Part shown: positions 8,957 through 17,931 of the stretch, piece after piece | Layout: the number at the start of each line of letters is the position of its first letter | Numbering within the stretch: position 1 is the stretch's first letter | Program-made: the position numbers and the translations under genes | The notes under the pieces: generated by a model | Database searches by the model: none | Told to the model about the DNA's origin: nothing | Seen by the model: only the letters and a program-made list of their open reading frames with translations | Source: Empedobacter stercoris | Lineage (GTDB): Bacteria > Bacteroidota > Bacteroidia > Flavobacteriales > Weeksellaceae | Reading direction: 5' to 3' (one strand) | Assembly: GCF_965137335.1 (NCBI RefSeq) | Contig: NZ_CBCRZD010000009.1 | Length of the DNA stretch: 64,000 bases

Positions 8957-9277
8957 GTGGATAATTGGATAAATTTTCCGAAAAAGGAATTGATGCTCGA
9001 AATTTATTTAAGCGAGCAAAATATGGATGATGAAATTCTATTATTTTGGAATCAAATTAAAACATCTCCTGAGATTTGGTTATGCAAAGATGTTATAGAA
9101 GATAATTTTTGGGCAATTGCGCATCATCAAAATTATGTGATTTGGTACAATGATATCGAAGAAGGTTTTAATCTTTCGAGGTTTAAAACGAAAGGTCAAA
9201 TCTTAGAATATCGTGCTTTTAAAAACGAATTAAATGCTGCAATAATTGCACTCAAAAACAAAATCGAAATTATTTAA
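8957..9277 (+). CDS. Hypothetical protein, GTG start
   Basis: 106 residues, rich in Trp and acidic residues (WINFPKKELMLEIYLSEQN, FWNQIKTSPEIWLC, NFWAIAHHQNYVIWYND). It follows the SRPBCC gene by 20 nt, so the two may form an operon. GTG is the first usable start in frame; the frame stays open upstream into the SRPBCC gene, so the start is uncertain. No signal peptide. I do not recognise the family. Confidence 0.6.
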   Translation: MDNWINFPKKELMLEIYLSEQNMDDEILLFWNQIKTSPEIWLCKDVIEDNFWAIAHHQNYVIWYNDIEEGFNLSRFKTKGQILEYRAFKNELNAAIIALKNKIEII

Positions 9278-9280
9278 ACA

Positions 9281-9312
9281 AAAAAACCAGAAGTTTACTT
9301 CTGGTTTTTTTT
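9281..9312. terminator. Bidirectional terminator before typA
   Basis: AAAAACCAGAAG and CTTCTGGTTTTT form a stem around TTTA, between converging genes, with A and T runs on either side. Confidence 0.85.
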
Positions 9313-9330
9313 GTTTTATATCTCAAATGA

Positions 9331-11133
9331 TTAAATCATTGATTTTTCGTAACGTTTACGATCATTTTCTTTTAAGTGAATTTTACGTAAACGGATAAAG
9401 TTTGGAGTAACCTCAATACATTCATCAGCTTGGATATATTCCATACATTCTTCTAAAGTCATTTCGATTTTAGGAGCGATAGAAGATGAATCATCTTTAC
9501 CAGCTGCACGAATATTATTCAATTTTTTAGCTTCAACAACGTTTACAACTAAGTCATTGTTACGAGAATGCTCACCGATAATCATCCCTTCGTAAACCTC
9601 TTCACTTGGCTCGATAAAGAATTTTCCACGGTCTTGTAATTTATCGATAGAATAAGGAGTAGAAACACCTTGATCTTTAGAAATGATTACACCTGCAGAA
9701 CGTCCAGCAATAGCTCCTTTGAAAGGTTTGTATGCTAAGAAATTGTGCGCCATTACAGCTTCACCAGCAGTAGAAGTTAACATCAACGAACGTAAACCGA
9801 TTAATCCACGAGATGGAATTTCGAATTCTAAATGTTGCATTCCTTCTTTCGCTTCCATTACTAATAAATCTCCCTTACGTTGTGTAACTAAATCGATAGC
9901 TTTAGATGAAAAATCGTCTGGAACATCAATTACTAATGTTTCGTAAGGCTCACATTTAACTCCATCAATTTCCTTGAAGATAACTTGTGGTTGACCAACT
10001 GTTAACTCATACCCTTCGCGGCGCATAGTTTCGATTAATACAGATAAGTGCATGATACCACGTCCATATACTAATTGTGTATTCGAATCGTCTGTTGGCT
10101 CTACACGTAAAGCTAAGTTACGCTCTAATTCGTCTGTTAAACGGTCTACTAAGTGACGAGAAGTAACAAATTTACCATCTTTACCAAAGAATGGAGAGTT
10201 GTTAATTCCGAATGACATATTCATTGTAGGTTCGTCGATATGCATTACTGGTAATGGCTCTGGATTCTCTGGGTCTGCAATAGTATCTCCAATTTGGAAA
10301 CCATCGATACCAACCACAGCACAAATATCTCCCGCTTTTACTTCAGTCGCTTTTACTTTACCTAAACCAGAGAATGTGTACAATTCTTTGATTTTATGTT
10401 TTTTGAATGATCCGTCAGGTTTTGTTAATGCAATCCAATCACCTTCTTTTATCTCACCACGAGTTACTTTACCTACTGCAATACGTCCTAAGAATTTAGA
10501 ATAATCTAACGATGTAATTTGCATTTGTAAATCTCCTTCGTGAGCTTCTGGAGCTGGAACGTGCTCTAAAATACCATCCATTAATGGTGTAATATCTTCT
10601 ACACGTACATTCTCAGTGTTGAACCATCCTTGTTTAGAAGAACCATAAAATGCAGGGAAGTCTAATTGCTCTTCTGTTGCATCAAGGTTAAAGAATAATT
10701 CGAATACTTTATCATAAACTTCGTCAGGACGACAGTTTTCTTTATCTACTTTGTTTATAACAACCAATGGTTTTAAACCTAACTCTAAAGCCTTACTCAA
10801 AACGAAACGTGTCTGAGGCATAGGACCTTCAAAAGCATCGACTAATAAAATTACACCATCAGCCATTTTCAATACACGCTCTACTTCTCCACCGAAATCC
10901 GCGTGACCAGGAGTATCAATTACATTAATCTTAACACCTTTATAATCTACCGAAGCATTTTTTGAAAAGATCGTAATCCCTCTCTCGCGCTCGATATCAT
11001 TGTTATCCATGATTAACTCACCTGACTCTTGGTTTTCTCTGAAAACGTGTCCACTGTGAAGAATTTTGTCAACCAATGTAGTTTTACCGTGGTCAACGTG
11101 TGCGATAATCGCAATATTTCTAATGTTTTGCAT
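9331..11133 (-). CDS. typA: Ribosome-associated GTPase TypA/BipA
   Basis: A 600-residue translational GTPase. G1 is AHVDHGKTT (11-19), G3 DTPGH (73-77), G4 NKVD (127-130), with the switch I element RERGITI. The domain order is that of EF-G-like BipA: G domain, beta-barrel, two alpha/beta domains and a specific C-terminal region ending KIHLKENDRKRYEKSMI. TypA helps 50S assembly and translation under stress and cold. Length and motifs agree with the family. It is transcribed alone from a TAAATTTG-type promoter. Confidence 0.96.
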   Translation of the reverse strand: MQNIRNIAIIAHVDHGKTTLVDKILHSGHVFRENQESGELIMDNNDIERERGITIFSKNASVDYKGVKINVIDTPGHADFGGEVERVLKMADGVILLVDAFEGPMPQTRFVLSKALELGLKPLVVINKVDKENCRPDEVYDKVFELFFNLDATEEQLDFPAFYGSSKQGWFNTENVRVEDITPLMDGILEHVPAPEAHEGDLQMQITSLDYSKFLGRIAVGKVTRGEIKEGDWIALTKPDGSFKKHKIKELYTFSGLGKVKATEVKAGDICAVVGIDGFQIGDTIADPENPEPLPVMHIDEPTMNMSFGINNSPFFGKDGKFVTSRHLVDRLTDELERNLALRVEPTDDSNTQLVYGRGIMHLSVLIETMRREGYELTVGQPQVIFKEIDGVKCEPYETLVIDVPDDFSSKAIDLVTQRKGDLLVMEAKEGMQHLEFEIPSRGLIGLRSLMLTSTAGEAVMAHNFLAYKPFKGAIAGRSAGVIISKDQGVSTPYSIDKLQDRGKFFIEPSEEVYEGMIIGEHSRNNDLVVNVVEAKKLNNIRAAGKDDSSSIAPKIEMTLEECMEYIQADECIEVTPNFIRLRKIHLKENDRKRYEKSMI

Positions 11134-11151
11134 CCTTGAAAATTATGGGTG

Positions 11152-11159
11152 CAAATTTA
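11152..11159 (-). promoter_or_regulatory. Candidate -7 element of the typA promoter
   Basis: TAAATTTG on the minus strand fits the Bacteroidota -7 consensus TAnnTTTG and lies 18 nt before the typA ATG. A clear -33 TTTG at the usual distance is not obvious. Confidence 0.5.
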
Positions 11160-11381
11160 CGACAAATTTATTTTTTATTACTATACTTTTTATTTTATTT
11201 AATTTTAACTATAATATATTTAGAAAAATTTAATTTTAATAAATACTTTTTACTAAAACATTGATTTATTTGCAAATTGATTAATAAAAAATGGATTTAA
11301 AAAAGTTAATAATAAATCATTTTATTGGATATTTCTACTAAAATAGCTTTTTCTCCTAAAAATATAACTTCTTATGAAAAC

Positions 11382-11412
11382 AAAAAGTCAAGTTATATAT
11401 AACTTGGCTTTT
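11382..11412 (-). terminator. Terminator of tRNA-Lys(CTT)
   Basis: On the minus strand AAAAGCCAAGTTATA pairs with TATAACTTGACTTTTT directly after the tRNA 3' end, with one mismatch. Confidence 0.75.
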
Positions 11413-11413
11413 G

Positions 11414-11486
11414 TGACTCGTCTGAGGTTCGAACTCAGGACCCCGAAATTAAGAGTTTCGTGCTCTACCAGCTAAGCTAACGAGTC
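11414..11486 (-). tRNA. tRNA-Lys (anticodon CTT)
   Basis: A 73-nt cloverleaf: acceptor GACTCGT pairs with ACGAGTC and A is the discriminator; D-arm GCTTAGCTGGTAGAGC; anticodon stem CGAAA/TTTCG with loop CTCTTAA, giving CTT; T-arm CTGAG-TTCGAAC-CTCAG. CCA is not encoded. It complements the UUU-reading tRNA-Lys array about 4.5 kb away. Confidence 0.93.
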
Positions 11487-11671
11487 CTTAAAAAACACAA
11501 CAAAATCGTCTTGATTTGCTTTACAAATTTCATTCAGAAAGATGTTTTAGTAAATACAAAACTATCTTTTTCATCAATTTAACTTATAAAAGAAAATAAT
11601 AATCGCTGTATCCTATTTTTAGATTACACTTTATCTAATTCTAGTATAACAAATCATTTCAATTTTAACAT

Positions 11672-11700
11672 AAAAAAAACCTTCAGTAATGCTGAAGGTC
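11672..11700 (-). terminator. Terminator of the AsmA-like gene
   Basis: ACCTTCAG and CTGAAGGT form a stem around TAATG, followed in the minus direction by a run of T. Confidence 0.75.
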
Positions 11701-11706
11701 TTAAAA

Positions 11707-14700
11707 TTATTTTGTTTGTGTTATTGCTTGAGCAGCTCCTTGTTTTGCTTTTTCTTCTTCTAATGCTTTTTGATAATCATCAAATTCATCATCCGACTCA
11801 TCCAAATCTTCTTTGTGGTATTTTCCAACCTCAACCTCAAATGTATCTGCAGGACCAGTAATCTTGATTGGAATTCCGATAATTCCAAAAGGCGGCAAGC
11901 CAAGACGCATCCCAAGGTTCATATAACCATCTAAAGTCACTTGACCTTCTATTCGAGGACGGAAACCTGCAATTTTAAATTTTGTACGATTAATCGTGAT
12001 GACATTATTTTCGATCTTTGTTTTTAAATTAACTTTTTTCAAATTCGCATCATGCAAAGCATCTGTGGAAGTCTTTTCGGCAACCGTATTAAATACTTTA
12101 AAACCTAAGAATTTAATATCCTCAAGCATAAAACTACCTTCGCCTTTAATCGTTTTCATTTTCGGAAACATATCTGCTCCCAAATCTCCTTGTAGCTGAT
12201 AATCCATCGACACTTTTCCATGTGCATTTTCTGCCGCACTTGCCAATTCTCTAAATAACGTAATCTCATGATAAGCACGTTGAATATCAAAATTATTGGC
12301 TTTTATATTGAAATCAAATTTGGCTTTTCTTGCATTTGTTGGCACGTAATTACCGTTCATCGTAAATTCTGAACCAATCAAATTAAATTTCGTATTTTGA
12401 AGTGATAAATTCCCTTGTTTCAATCCTAAATCTCCACTAAAATCTTGGAGTATTATATCCTTAAACAATACTTCTTTCGCTTTTCCTTTTATCGATAATT
12501 CAACATTTTTTGGTAACAACACCACTCCTTCTTCTGCTGTTGCTGAATTAGAAGAATTTTCACCAGAATTAAACGCCATAAAATCATCAATATTTACTCG
12601 ATTAGTTTTAAAATTTATCGTTCCTTTTAACGTTTCATTCTCTTTTAATGCGTAATTAATATAATTAGAAACCTCTCCATCAAACACAAAAGAATTGCGT
12701 TTGTAGCGCGCTTTTACATCTTTAAAAGTTAACTGACTACCTTCGAATCGGAAATCTCCTTGCTTAACAATAAATTTACTTGGAAAGAACTTTGTATTGA
12801 TTTTGATGTTCTCTATTTTCACATATCCTTTGTTCTGAAAACTTTCTAAAGGCGCTCCATTGTTTCCTTTTATTCCAAAATTTGTTTCAATCAAACCATC
12901 TACATCTATGCCATCTACAGGAAATAATTTATATATATTCGCTAAGTTCAATTCACCTTTCGAGTGAATACTATAATCCAAATTATTTAAGTTTTTCAGA
13001 TTTGCATTGATCTTAAAAGGTTTCCCTGCCAATGTAAAAGAAATCGGTAAAACATCTATTGATAAATCGTTAAACGAACCTCTACCCGATTTTATATGCG
13101 TTTCTACTGTAAAATTTTCTAATGGTAAATTTGGATATTCGTTCAGTTTAATAAAACCATTTTTCAATTTTACTACTGTATTGGTAACGGGTACTTTTTT
13201 TAGTTTTGGTTCGTATGTTCCATTCGCTTTCATTTTCATATACAAATCACCACGCATCTCAATATTTTTCAACGGATAGATTTTATAGATATCTTCTAAA
13301 TGAACTTTAGCCGCAAAATCAGCATTAATCGGAAAATTGGTTAGATTCTTTAATTCTAATCGTCCAATCATAAAATTATCCATTGCTTTAGCATCTATTT
13401 GATGAATTAAAACAACCGTATTTTTATAATTTCCGTCCTTATTTTGCATGGACATTTTCATATTAATATAATCCAAAGCAGCAGGCATTTCATTCATTTT
13501 GAAATACCCATTTTCTAAGTTTGCTTTTAGATTAAATGTTGGTATTTTCTGTTTTGATTTTTTTACATTCTGAATAATTGAACCTTTCCAGTTTCCTTCT
13601 AAATTCAGCACACCTTTTGCATCAAATTGATTAAAACCTGTCGCATTTTTCAACGCTTCTAAATCTACATTTGCCTGAATAACACCTTCTGAAAACATTG
13701 TTTTTCCAGACGAATACGTAAAATTTGTTTTCGTTATACCATCCAATAATTTGAAATCAAGATTCTCTACTTTTACACGCATTTTTTCTGGATCTAACGC
13801 ATATAAATCAATCGTAGAAATAAGATTAATATGTTGAATTGGCGAAGATGATTGTTTATAGTTTAATGAACCCTCATCAATTTTGGCTTCAATATGTATA
13901 TCTGGATTTTCTTTAGTTTCGTTATTCATCGTTCCTTTCATGGTAAAAAGAATCGATGATTCTCCATCTATTTGGATATCTTTCGCCCATTCTTGGTACA
14001 TCTCCGGAACAATTGCTGGAATATGTTTCATTTCATTTTTATCCGAAGAAATCGTCAAATCAAAAATAATTTTTTCAGCTGGCATCAACAAAGAACCTTT
14101 TAACGAAAACGGAAATTGACCTAATTGAAGTTTATTATCAATAAAATAAAAAGATAAATTATTCAGATCTATTTTCGAATTAATTGTTCCTTTCAAAGGT
14201 AAGTTTTTTAAATACTTTTGCTCATCAAAACTAAAATTGACCTTATCAATTGCTGCATCAGCATTTAATGTTAATTCGTTTTGAGTTAAGTCAATTAAAC
14301 CATCGTAATTCAATTGATCTAATTTTAGGTATGTTTTCGATGATTGATCATCAAACAAAAAGTTTGAATCAGAAATTTTGAAATTATTTAATGCTAAGCC
14401 AACACTTGTTTCATCTTCTTTTTCAACCTCATCTGAAGGAACAGTTATAGCATAATTATGACGCCCTAAACTATCTATTTTCAAATTAATTGTTGCTTGA
14501 TGAATAAACAATTCATTGAAAATAATTTTATCCTCAAACAATGTTTTGATATCAACACCAAGCGCAATTTCTTTTGCTGAAATTAAATTTTCTGTCTGAT
14601 ATGGCGTCGAACCTTTGATTGAAGAATCGGTAAGTGTTACGGTAAGTTTTGGAAAATGACGAAAAAAAGACACATCTAAATCCTTAAAATCAACCGCTGT

Positions 14701-14859
14701 GTTGATGTAATTTTTAGCTACCTCTTTTATTCCATTATTAATTTGTTCCTTAAAAAAATAAGGCGACACATATAAAACCAATCCAACTCCTCCCAAAGAA
14801 ATTCCTGTAATTTTCATTACTTTCATGACTTTTGAAAGAATCGTTTTTTTCTTCTTCAT
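11707..14859 (-). CDS. AsmA-like protein, 1050 residues
   Basis: A very long envelope protein with one N-terminal membrane helix (about residues 15-32, ISLGGVGLVLYVSPYFF), then nearly 1000 residues of beta-strand-rich repeats, ending in a charged cytosolic-type tail. The start NGIKEVAKNYINTAVDFKDLDVSFFRHFPKL and the C-terminal block with GSFMLEDIKFLGFKVFNTVAEK are typical of flavobacterial AsmA-like proteins. AsmA/TamB-type proteins form lipid-conducting bridges between inner and outer membrane. The specific role here is inferred from the family. It stands alone with its own terminator. Confidence 0.82.
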   Translation of the reverse strand: MKKKKTILSKVMKVMKITGISLGGVGLVLYVSPYFFKEQINNGIKEVAKNYINTAVDFKDLDVSFFRHFPKLTVTLTDSSIKGSTPYQTENLISAKEIALGVDIKTLFEDKIIFNELFIHQATINLKIDSLGRHNYAITVPSDEVEKEDETSVGLALNNFKISDSNFLFDDQSSKTYLKLDQLNYDGLIDLTQNELTLNADAAIDKVNFSFDEQKYLKNLPLKGTINSKIDLNNLSFYFIDNKLQLGQFPFSLKGSLLMPAEKIIFDLTISSDKNEMKHIPAIVPEMYQEWAKDIQIDGESSILFTMKGTMNNETKENPDIHIEAKIDEGSLNYKQSSSPIQHINLISTIDLYALDPEKMRVKVENLDFKLLDGITKTNFTYSSGKTMFSEGVIQANVDLEALKNATGFNQFDAKGVLNLEGNWKGSIIQNVKKSKQKIPTFNLKANLENGYFKMNEMPAALDYINMKMSMQNKDGNYKNTVVLIHQIDAKAMDNFMIGRLELKNLTNFPINADFAAKVHLEDIYKIYPLKNIEMRGDLYMKMKANGTYEPKLKKVPVTNTVVKLKNGFIKLNEYPNLPLENFTVETHIKSGRGSFNDLSIDVLPISFTLAGKPFKINANLKNLNNLDYSIHSKGELNLANIYKLFPVDGIDVDGLIETNFGIKGNNGAPLESFQNKGYVKIENIKINTKFFPSKFIVKQGDFRFEGSQLTFKDVKARYKRNSFVFDGEVSNYINYALKENETLKGTINFKTNRVNIDDFMAFNSGENSSNSATAEEGVVLLPKNVELSIKGKAKEVLFKDIILQDFSGDLGLKQGNLSLQNTKFNLIGSEFTMNGNYVPTNARKAKFDFNIKANNFDIQRAYHEITLFRELASAAENAHGKVSMDYQLQGDLGADMFPKMKTIKGEGSFMLEDIKFLGFKVFNTVAEKTSTDALHDANLKKVNLKTKIENNVITINRTKFKIAGFRPRIEGQVTLDGYMNLGMRLGLPPFGIIGIPIKITGPADTFEVEVGKYHKEDLDESDDEFDDYQKALEEEKAKQGAAQAITQTK

Positions 14860-15097
14860 ACTTCTAAAAATCGGTGGAACAAAGTAACTGAGAATCGAGT
14901 TGATTAGAAAATAATAAGAAACTTAATTACAGCGACTTTTATCATATAAATCTTAGAGTATTTTACTCTTCAATTCTTATTTTAAAACGAACAAAAGTAA
15001 ATAGAATCTATTCAAATTATGTCTTTTATTATATAAAGAAATTAATAAAGTGTCTTTGGTTTTGTTTTTGCGTATTGTTAAAACTAAATTTTATACA

Positions 15098-15817
15098 ATG
15101 AATATTAAATATGTTTTAATGCCATTAATTGGAAGTGCTCTATTACTTCTTTCTTGTCAAAATGCGAAAACTGATTCTAATCAAGAAACAACAGATCTTG
15201 AAACTGTAAATAAAAATAGTGTCCAACATTATGATTTACTTATTGGTTCTTGGGAAGATTTATCAAGTAGTGCTTTACATTTTTCTATGTTTGAAGATGG
15301 TAGTGCACAATCTGATAATATGGCAACTTTGCTTTATAAATCTTGGCATGTAGAGAATAATGTACTCTCTTTAGTTGCTGAAAGTATTGGAAACAAACAG
15401 TCGTCTATAGATACAATATCTTATTCAATAGTTGAATTGAATAAAGATGCCATGAAATTAAAACAAGGAAATACAGTTTTAACTTTTAAGAAAGTTGCTG
15501 ATAAAACACGTATTGACACTTCTAAATGAACTACACAAACTGTAGAAGGTGCTTTAACTTTTGGACATGAAACAAGAACTTTTAAACCTTGTGGTAGTAA
15601 TAACGTATATTGGGTTTCTGACGCTACAGGAAAATTAAAAGATATATACGCTCAACTTACAAAAGGAAAAGAGCCATATACGGCTGTATCAGCTCAACTT
15701 ATTATCAAAGACAAAGGAAAGAGTACCGAAGGTTTTGCAGCTTCTTATCAAAGCGTATATGAAGTCATCGATATTGTAAGTATAACAGAAACCTCTTCTA
15801 AAGATTGTCGTAATTAA
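15098..15817 (+). pseudogene. NlpE-like lipoprotein interrupted by an in-frame TGA
   Basis: From the ATG the protein has a lipoprotein signal (VLMPLIGSALLLLSCQN, Cys20) and a lipocalin-like first domain (YDLLIGSWEDL). A TGA at 15527-15529 stops it after 143 residues, but the same frame continues without a shift for 95 codons (GALTFGHETRTFKPCG, NVYWVSDATGKL, IYAQLTKGKEPYTAV) to TAA. That second part resembles the C-terminal OB-type domain of NlpE-like lipoproteins, with conserved FxPCG and YWV motifs. A single nonsense change in an otherwise open frame suggests recent inactivation, readthrough or a base error. A terminator follows the second stop, not the first, supporting one gene. Confidence 0.7.
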
Positions 15818-15840
15818 TCTCACAATTAAGAAAATAAAAA

Positions 15841-15886
15841 AAACTGCATTGGGTAATATAAAAATATCACTAAATGCAGTTTTTAT
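15841..15886 (+). terminator. Terminator after the NlpE-like gene
   Basis: AAAACTGCATT pairs with AAATGCAGTTTT around an AT-rich loop, followed by T-rich sequence. Confidence 0.7.
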
Positions 15887-15979
15887 CTATTAGACTTCCA
15901 TTAATTGTAGAAATTTCTAACAGTTAAATTATAGAATAAAAAAAGGGACAATTCTTAAAAGAAAGATTGTCCCTGTTTG

Positions 15980-16052
15980 TGACCTGGCTGGGGCTCGAAC
16001 CCAGGACCCCAACATTAAAAGTGTTGTGCTCTACCAACTGAGCTACCAGGTC
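15980..16052 (-). tRNA. tRNA-Lys (TTT), array copy 1
   Basis: Acceptor GACCTGG/CCAGGTC with discriminator A, D-arm GCTCAGTTGGTAGAGC, anticodon stem CAACA/TGTTG with loop CTTTTAA (anticodon TTT), T-arm CTGGG-TTCGAGC-CCCAG. Last gene of the three-copy tandem unit. Confidence 0.93.
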
Positions 16053-16102
16053 TCCNTTTTGGAGTGTTATTNTTTTTAGACTTCTCAATAACGCGAAGTT
16101 TG

Positions 16103-16175
16103 TGACCTGGCTGGGGCTCGAACCCAGGACCCCAACATTAAAAGTGTTGTGCTCTACCAACTGAGCTACCAGGTC
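16103..16175 (-). tRNA. tRNA-Lys (TTT), array copy 2
   Basis: Sequence identical to copy 1 over the whole cloverleaf. It lies 123 nt from copy 1 and from copy 3, with near-identical spacers. The spacer towards copy 1 contains two undetermined bases. Confidence 0.93.
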
Positions 16176-16225
16176 TCCATTTTGGAGTGTTACTGTTTTT
16201 AGACTTCTCAATAACGTGAAGTTTG

Positions 16226-16298
16226 TGACCTGGCTGGGGCTCGAACCCAGGACCCCAACATTAAAAGTGTTGTGCTCTACCAACTGAGCTACCAGGTC
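16226..16298 (-). tRNA. tRNA-Lys (TTT), array copy 3
   Basis: Identical to the other copies. It is the first gene of the three-copy transcription unit; a good promoter lies 18 nt upstream of its 5' end. Confidence 0.93.
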
Positions 16299-16315
16299 TC
16301 CGTTTTTTCGGACTG

Positions 16316-16345
16316 CAAATATACGACTATATCTGAGTTTACAAA
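16316..16345 (-). promoter_or_regulatory. Promoter of the three-copy tRNA-Lys unit
   Basis: On the minus strand TTTG, 18 nt, then TATATTTG: the Bacteroidota -33/-7 pair, placed just before array copy 3. Confidence 0.7.
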
Positions 16346-16398
16346 ACGAAATGTATTTTTTATTTATTTCAGTAAAAAAAAAGAACATTTTGACTAAG

Positions 16399-16471
16399 TG
16401 ACCTGGCTGGGGCTCGAACCCAGGACCCCAACATTAAAAGTGTTGTGCTCTACCAACTGAGCTACCAGGTC
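16399..16471 (-). tRNA. tRNA-Lys (TTT), separate copy 4
   Basis: Identical cloverleaf with anticodon TTT, 173 nt from copy 3 and with an unrelated spacer. It has its own promoter, so it may be transcribed separately or run on into the three-copy unit. Confidence 0.93.
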
Positions 16472-16489
16472 GGTTTCTTAAATCGAGTG

Positions 16490-16522
16490 CAAATATAGGA
16501 CGATTAATACTAATTTAACAAA
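16490..16522 (-). promoter_or_regulatory. Promoter of tRNA-Lys copy 4
   Basis: On the minus strand TTTG, 21 nt, then TATATTTG, ending 18 nt before the tRNA. Confidence 0.65.
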
Positions 16523-16687
16523 CGTTTTATAAAGTTTTTTACAATTTATTAATTAAACATTTCGATTTTAAGAACTTAAAATTTAATATTATTTTAGATT
16601 TTTTAAAAAAATGAAATTTCCATCATAGAAAAAGTAAAAAATATGAGATAGAAACATCATTTTTCATCTTGATAAATGATTTAATAT

Positions 16688-16695
16688 TATATTTG
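16688..16695 (+). promoter_or_regulatory. Candidate -7 element upstream of a lipoprotein gene and aroK
   Basis: TATATTTG matches TAnnTTTG and lies 71 nt before the lipoprotein ATG; the -33 region is only T-rich. The rest of the 16.47-16.77 kb gap shows no gene I can support. Confidence 0.45.
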
Positions 16696-16766
16696 TCCAC
16701 CAACAAATCAAGATCTATGTTAACTGAATTGTATTCGGAAAAGCAATTAAAGATTGAAATTTTAGA

Positions 16767-17372
16767 ATGAAAAAAAATATTATCTACATTATTTTTGCTT
16801 TGTTTTCAGTAATCTCGTGCAAAAAATCTGATAATCCAGAAGCAGATGTACCCGATTCTGAATATGCAAACAATTGTAATCAAGAAACAAAAGATGCACA
16901 TTTAAGTAATTTTTCTTTAAAAGACTTAAAAAATTTAATAAAAGAACAACCACAAATCATCCATCAAAAATTAAACGATCGTTGTTTTAAGGTTTCTAAA
17001 CTTGGAAAAAATTTATACATCCAAAATGTAGAACGATTGGATTCTTTGAAAATTAAAAATAATCCACAAGGAACAATGTTTTTGAATAAAATCACGGCTA
17101 TTCAAATTTCGCAAGAAATAGTTTATAAATTAACCTATTCTTTTCCGATCAAATTTTTGAATCAATATCGTGCAGAAATCAAAAAGGATGCTCCAAAATC
17201 AAAATATCATCATTCTAATTCGATTGTTACAAATGAAGATTACGAGGTTACGTATAACGTAGAACGCTATGATGCAAGAAAATTAAAGAACACCTATTCT
17301 TATCAAATTGACACTTTTGATGGTTTTACAAGATTAACCATCTATTATTCGGAAGATTTACCTGTAGATTAA
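16767..17372 (+). CDS. Hypothetical lipoprotein, 201 residues
   Basis: The signal peptide IIYIIFALFSVISCKKSDN has a lipobox with Cys18. The mature part is hydrophilic and Lys/Asn-rich (FSLKDLKNLIKEQPQIIHQ, LNKITAIQISQEIVYKL), without a recognised domain. It ends 12 nt before aroK, so the two are probably co-transcribed. Family not recognised. Confidence 0.72.
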   Translation: MKKNIIYIIFALFSVISCKKSDNPEADVPDSEYANNCNQETKDAHLSNFSLKDLKNLIKEQPQIIHQKLNDRCFKVSKLGKNLYIQNVERLDSLKIKNNPQGTMFLNKITAIQISQEIVYKLTYSFPIKFLNQYRAEIKKDAPKSKYHHSNSIVTNEDYEVTYNVERYDARKLKNTYSYQIDTFDGFTRLTIYYSEDLPVD

Positions 17373-17384
17373 AAAATATAACAA

Positions 17385-17918
17385 ATGATTATTTCATTAA
17401 TTGGCTATATGGGGAGCGGAAAATCGACTACCGGAAAAGATTTAGCCAAAGCACTTGGTTTCGAATTCATCGATTTGGATGATTTTATCGAACAAAAATA
17501 TCGAACAAAAATAAGTGATATTTTTAAAAAAGAAGGCGAATTAGGTTTTCGTAAAAAAGAACGAGAAGCTTTGAAGGAAATTTTAACAACCACTAACATT
17601 GTACTTTCTTTAGGCGGTGGAACTCCTGTTTATTATGATAATATGGAGGAGATTGTTAAAAATTCGATTTCAATATTTATGCGCGTTCAGTTGCCTCAAT
17701 TGGTGAAACGACTTGAAAACAGAAAAGAAACTCGTCCATTAATTGCTCATCTTTCAAATGAAGAAATGACAGAATTTATTGCCAAACATTTATTTGAACG
17801 CAATCAATATTACGAAAAAGCAAAATATACGATTAGCATTACGACCCAAAGTACATTAGAAATTTTGGACGAAATTATGAGTCAACTTAAAAAAGGAGAA
17901 GATTTAGAATTAATCTAA
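17385..17918 (+). CDS. aroK: Shikimate kinase
   Basis: 177 residues. The P-loop is GYMGSGKST (7-15), the shikimate-binding region DLDDFIE follows, then FRKKEREAL with the conserved arginine, the LGGGTP loop and the lid segment RKETRPLI. It phosphorylates shikimate at the 3-hydroxyl with ATP in the route to chorismate; aroC lies 6 kb away. The last codons lie in a perfect inverted repeat shared with the end of the convergent S4 gene, so the coding regions overlap tail to tail by 9 nt. Confidence 0.94.
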   Translation: MIISLIGYMGSGKSTTGKDLAKALGFEFIDLDDFIEQKYRTKISDIFKKEGELGFRKKEREALKEILTTTNIVLSLGGGTPVYYDNMEEIVKNSISIFMRVQLPQLVKRLENRKETRPLIAHLSNEEMTEFIAKHLFERNQYYEKAKYTISITTQSTLEILDEIMSQLKKGEDLELI

Positions 17919-17931
17919 ATCTTCTCCTTTT
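17891..17931. terminator. Bidirectional terminator embedded in two overlapping 3' coding ends
   Basis: An 18-bp perfect stem with a 5-nt loop: AAAAGGAGAAGATTTAGA and its complement. It covers the last codons of aroK and of the S4 gene. Read from either strand, the arm encodes KGEDL, so the two proteins share their C-terminal residues. Confidence 0.85.

Larger units (their letters stand above)
15980..16298 (-). repeat. Tandem 123-bp tRNA-Lys repeat (three units)
   Basis: Three tRNA-Lys genes at exactly 123-bp spacing. The 50-bp spacers share GGAGTGTTA, a T run and AGACTTCTCAATAACG(C/T)GAAGTTTG. Bases 16056 and 16072 are N, consistent with reads that could not be assigned among copies, so the true copy number may differ. 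Confidence 0.85.

Noticed and set aside
9683..10504. Plus-strand frames inside typA
   Set aside because: Antisense shadows of a well-supported gene.
15527..15529. TGA as selenocysteine codon
   Set aside because: There is no hairpin I can identify right after it, the family has no selenocysteine known to me, and no selenocysteine genes are in the window.
15980..16298. Regularly spaced repeats that might suggest a CRISPR array
   Set aside because: The repeats are whole tRNA genes and the spacers are similar to each other.
15924..16388. A 154-residue minus-strand reading frame with three repeats of VAQLVEHNTFNVGVLGSSPS
   Set aside because: It is a translation of the tRNA-Lys array; the repeats are the tRNA sequences.
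16718..16771. 17-codon leader frame (MLTELYSEKQLKIEILE) overlapping a lipoprotein start as ATGA
   Set aside because: Too short to distinguish from chance and without conserved pattern.
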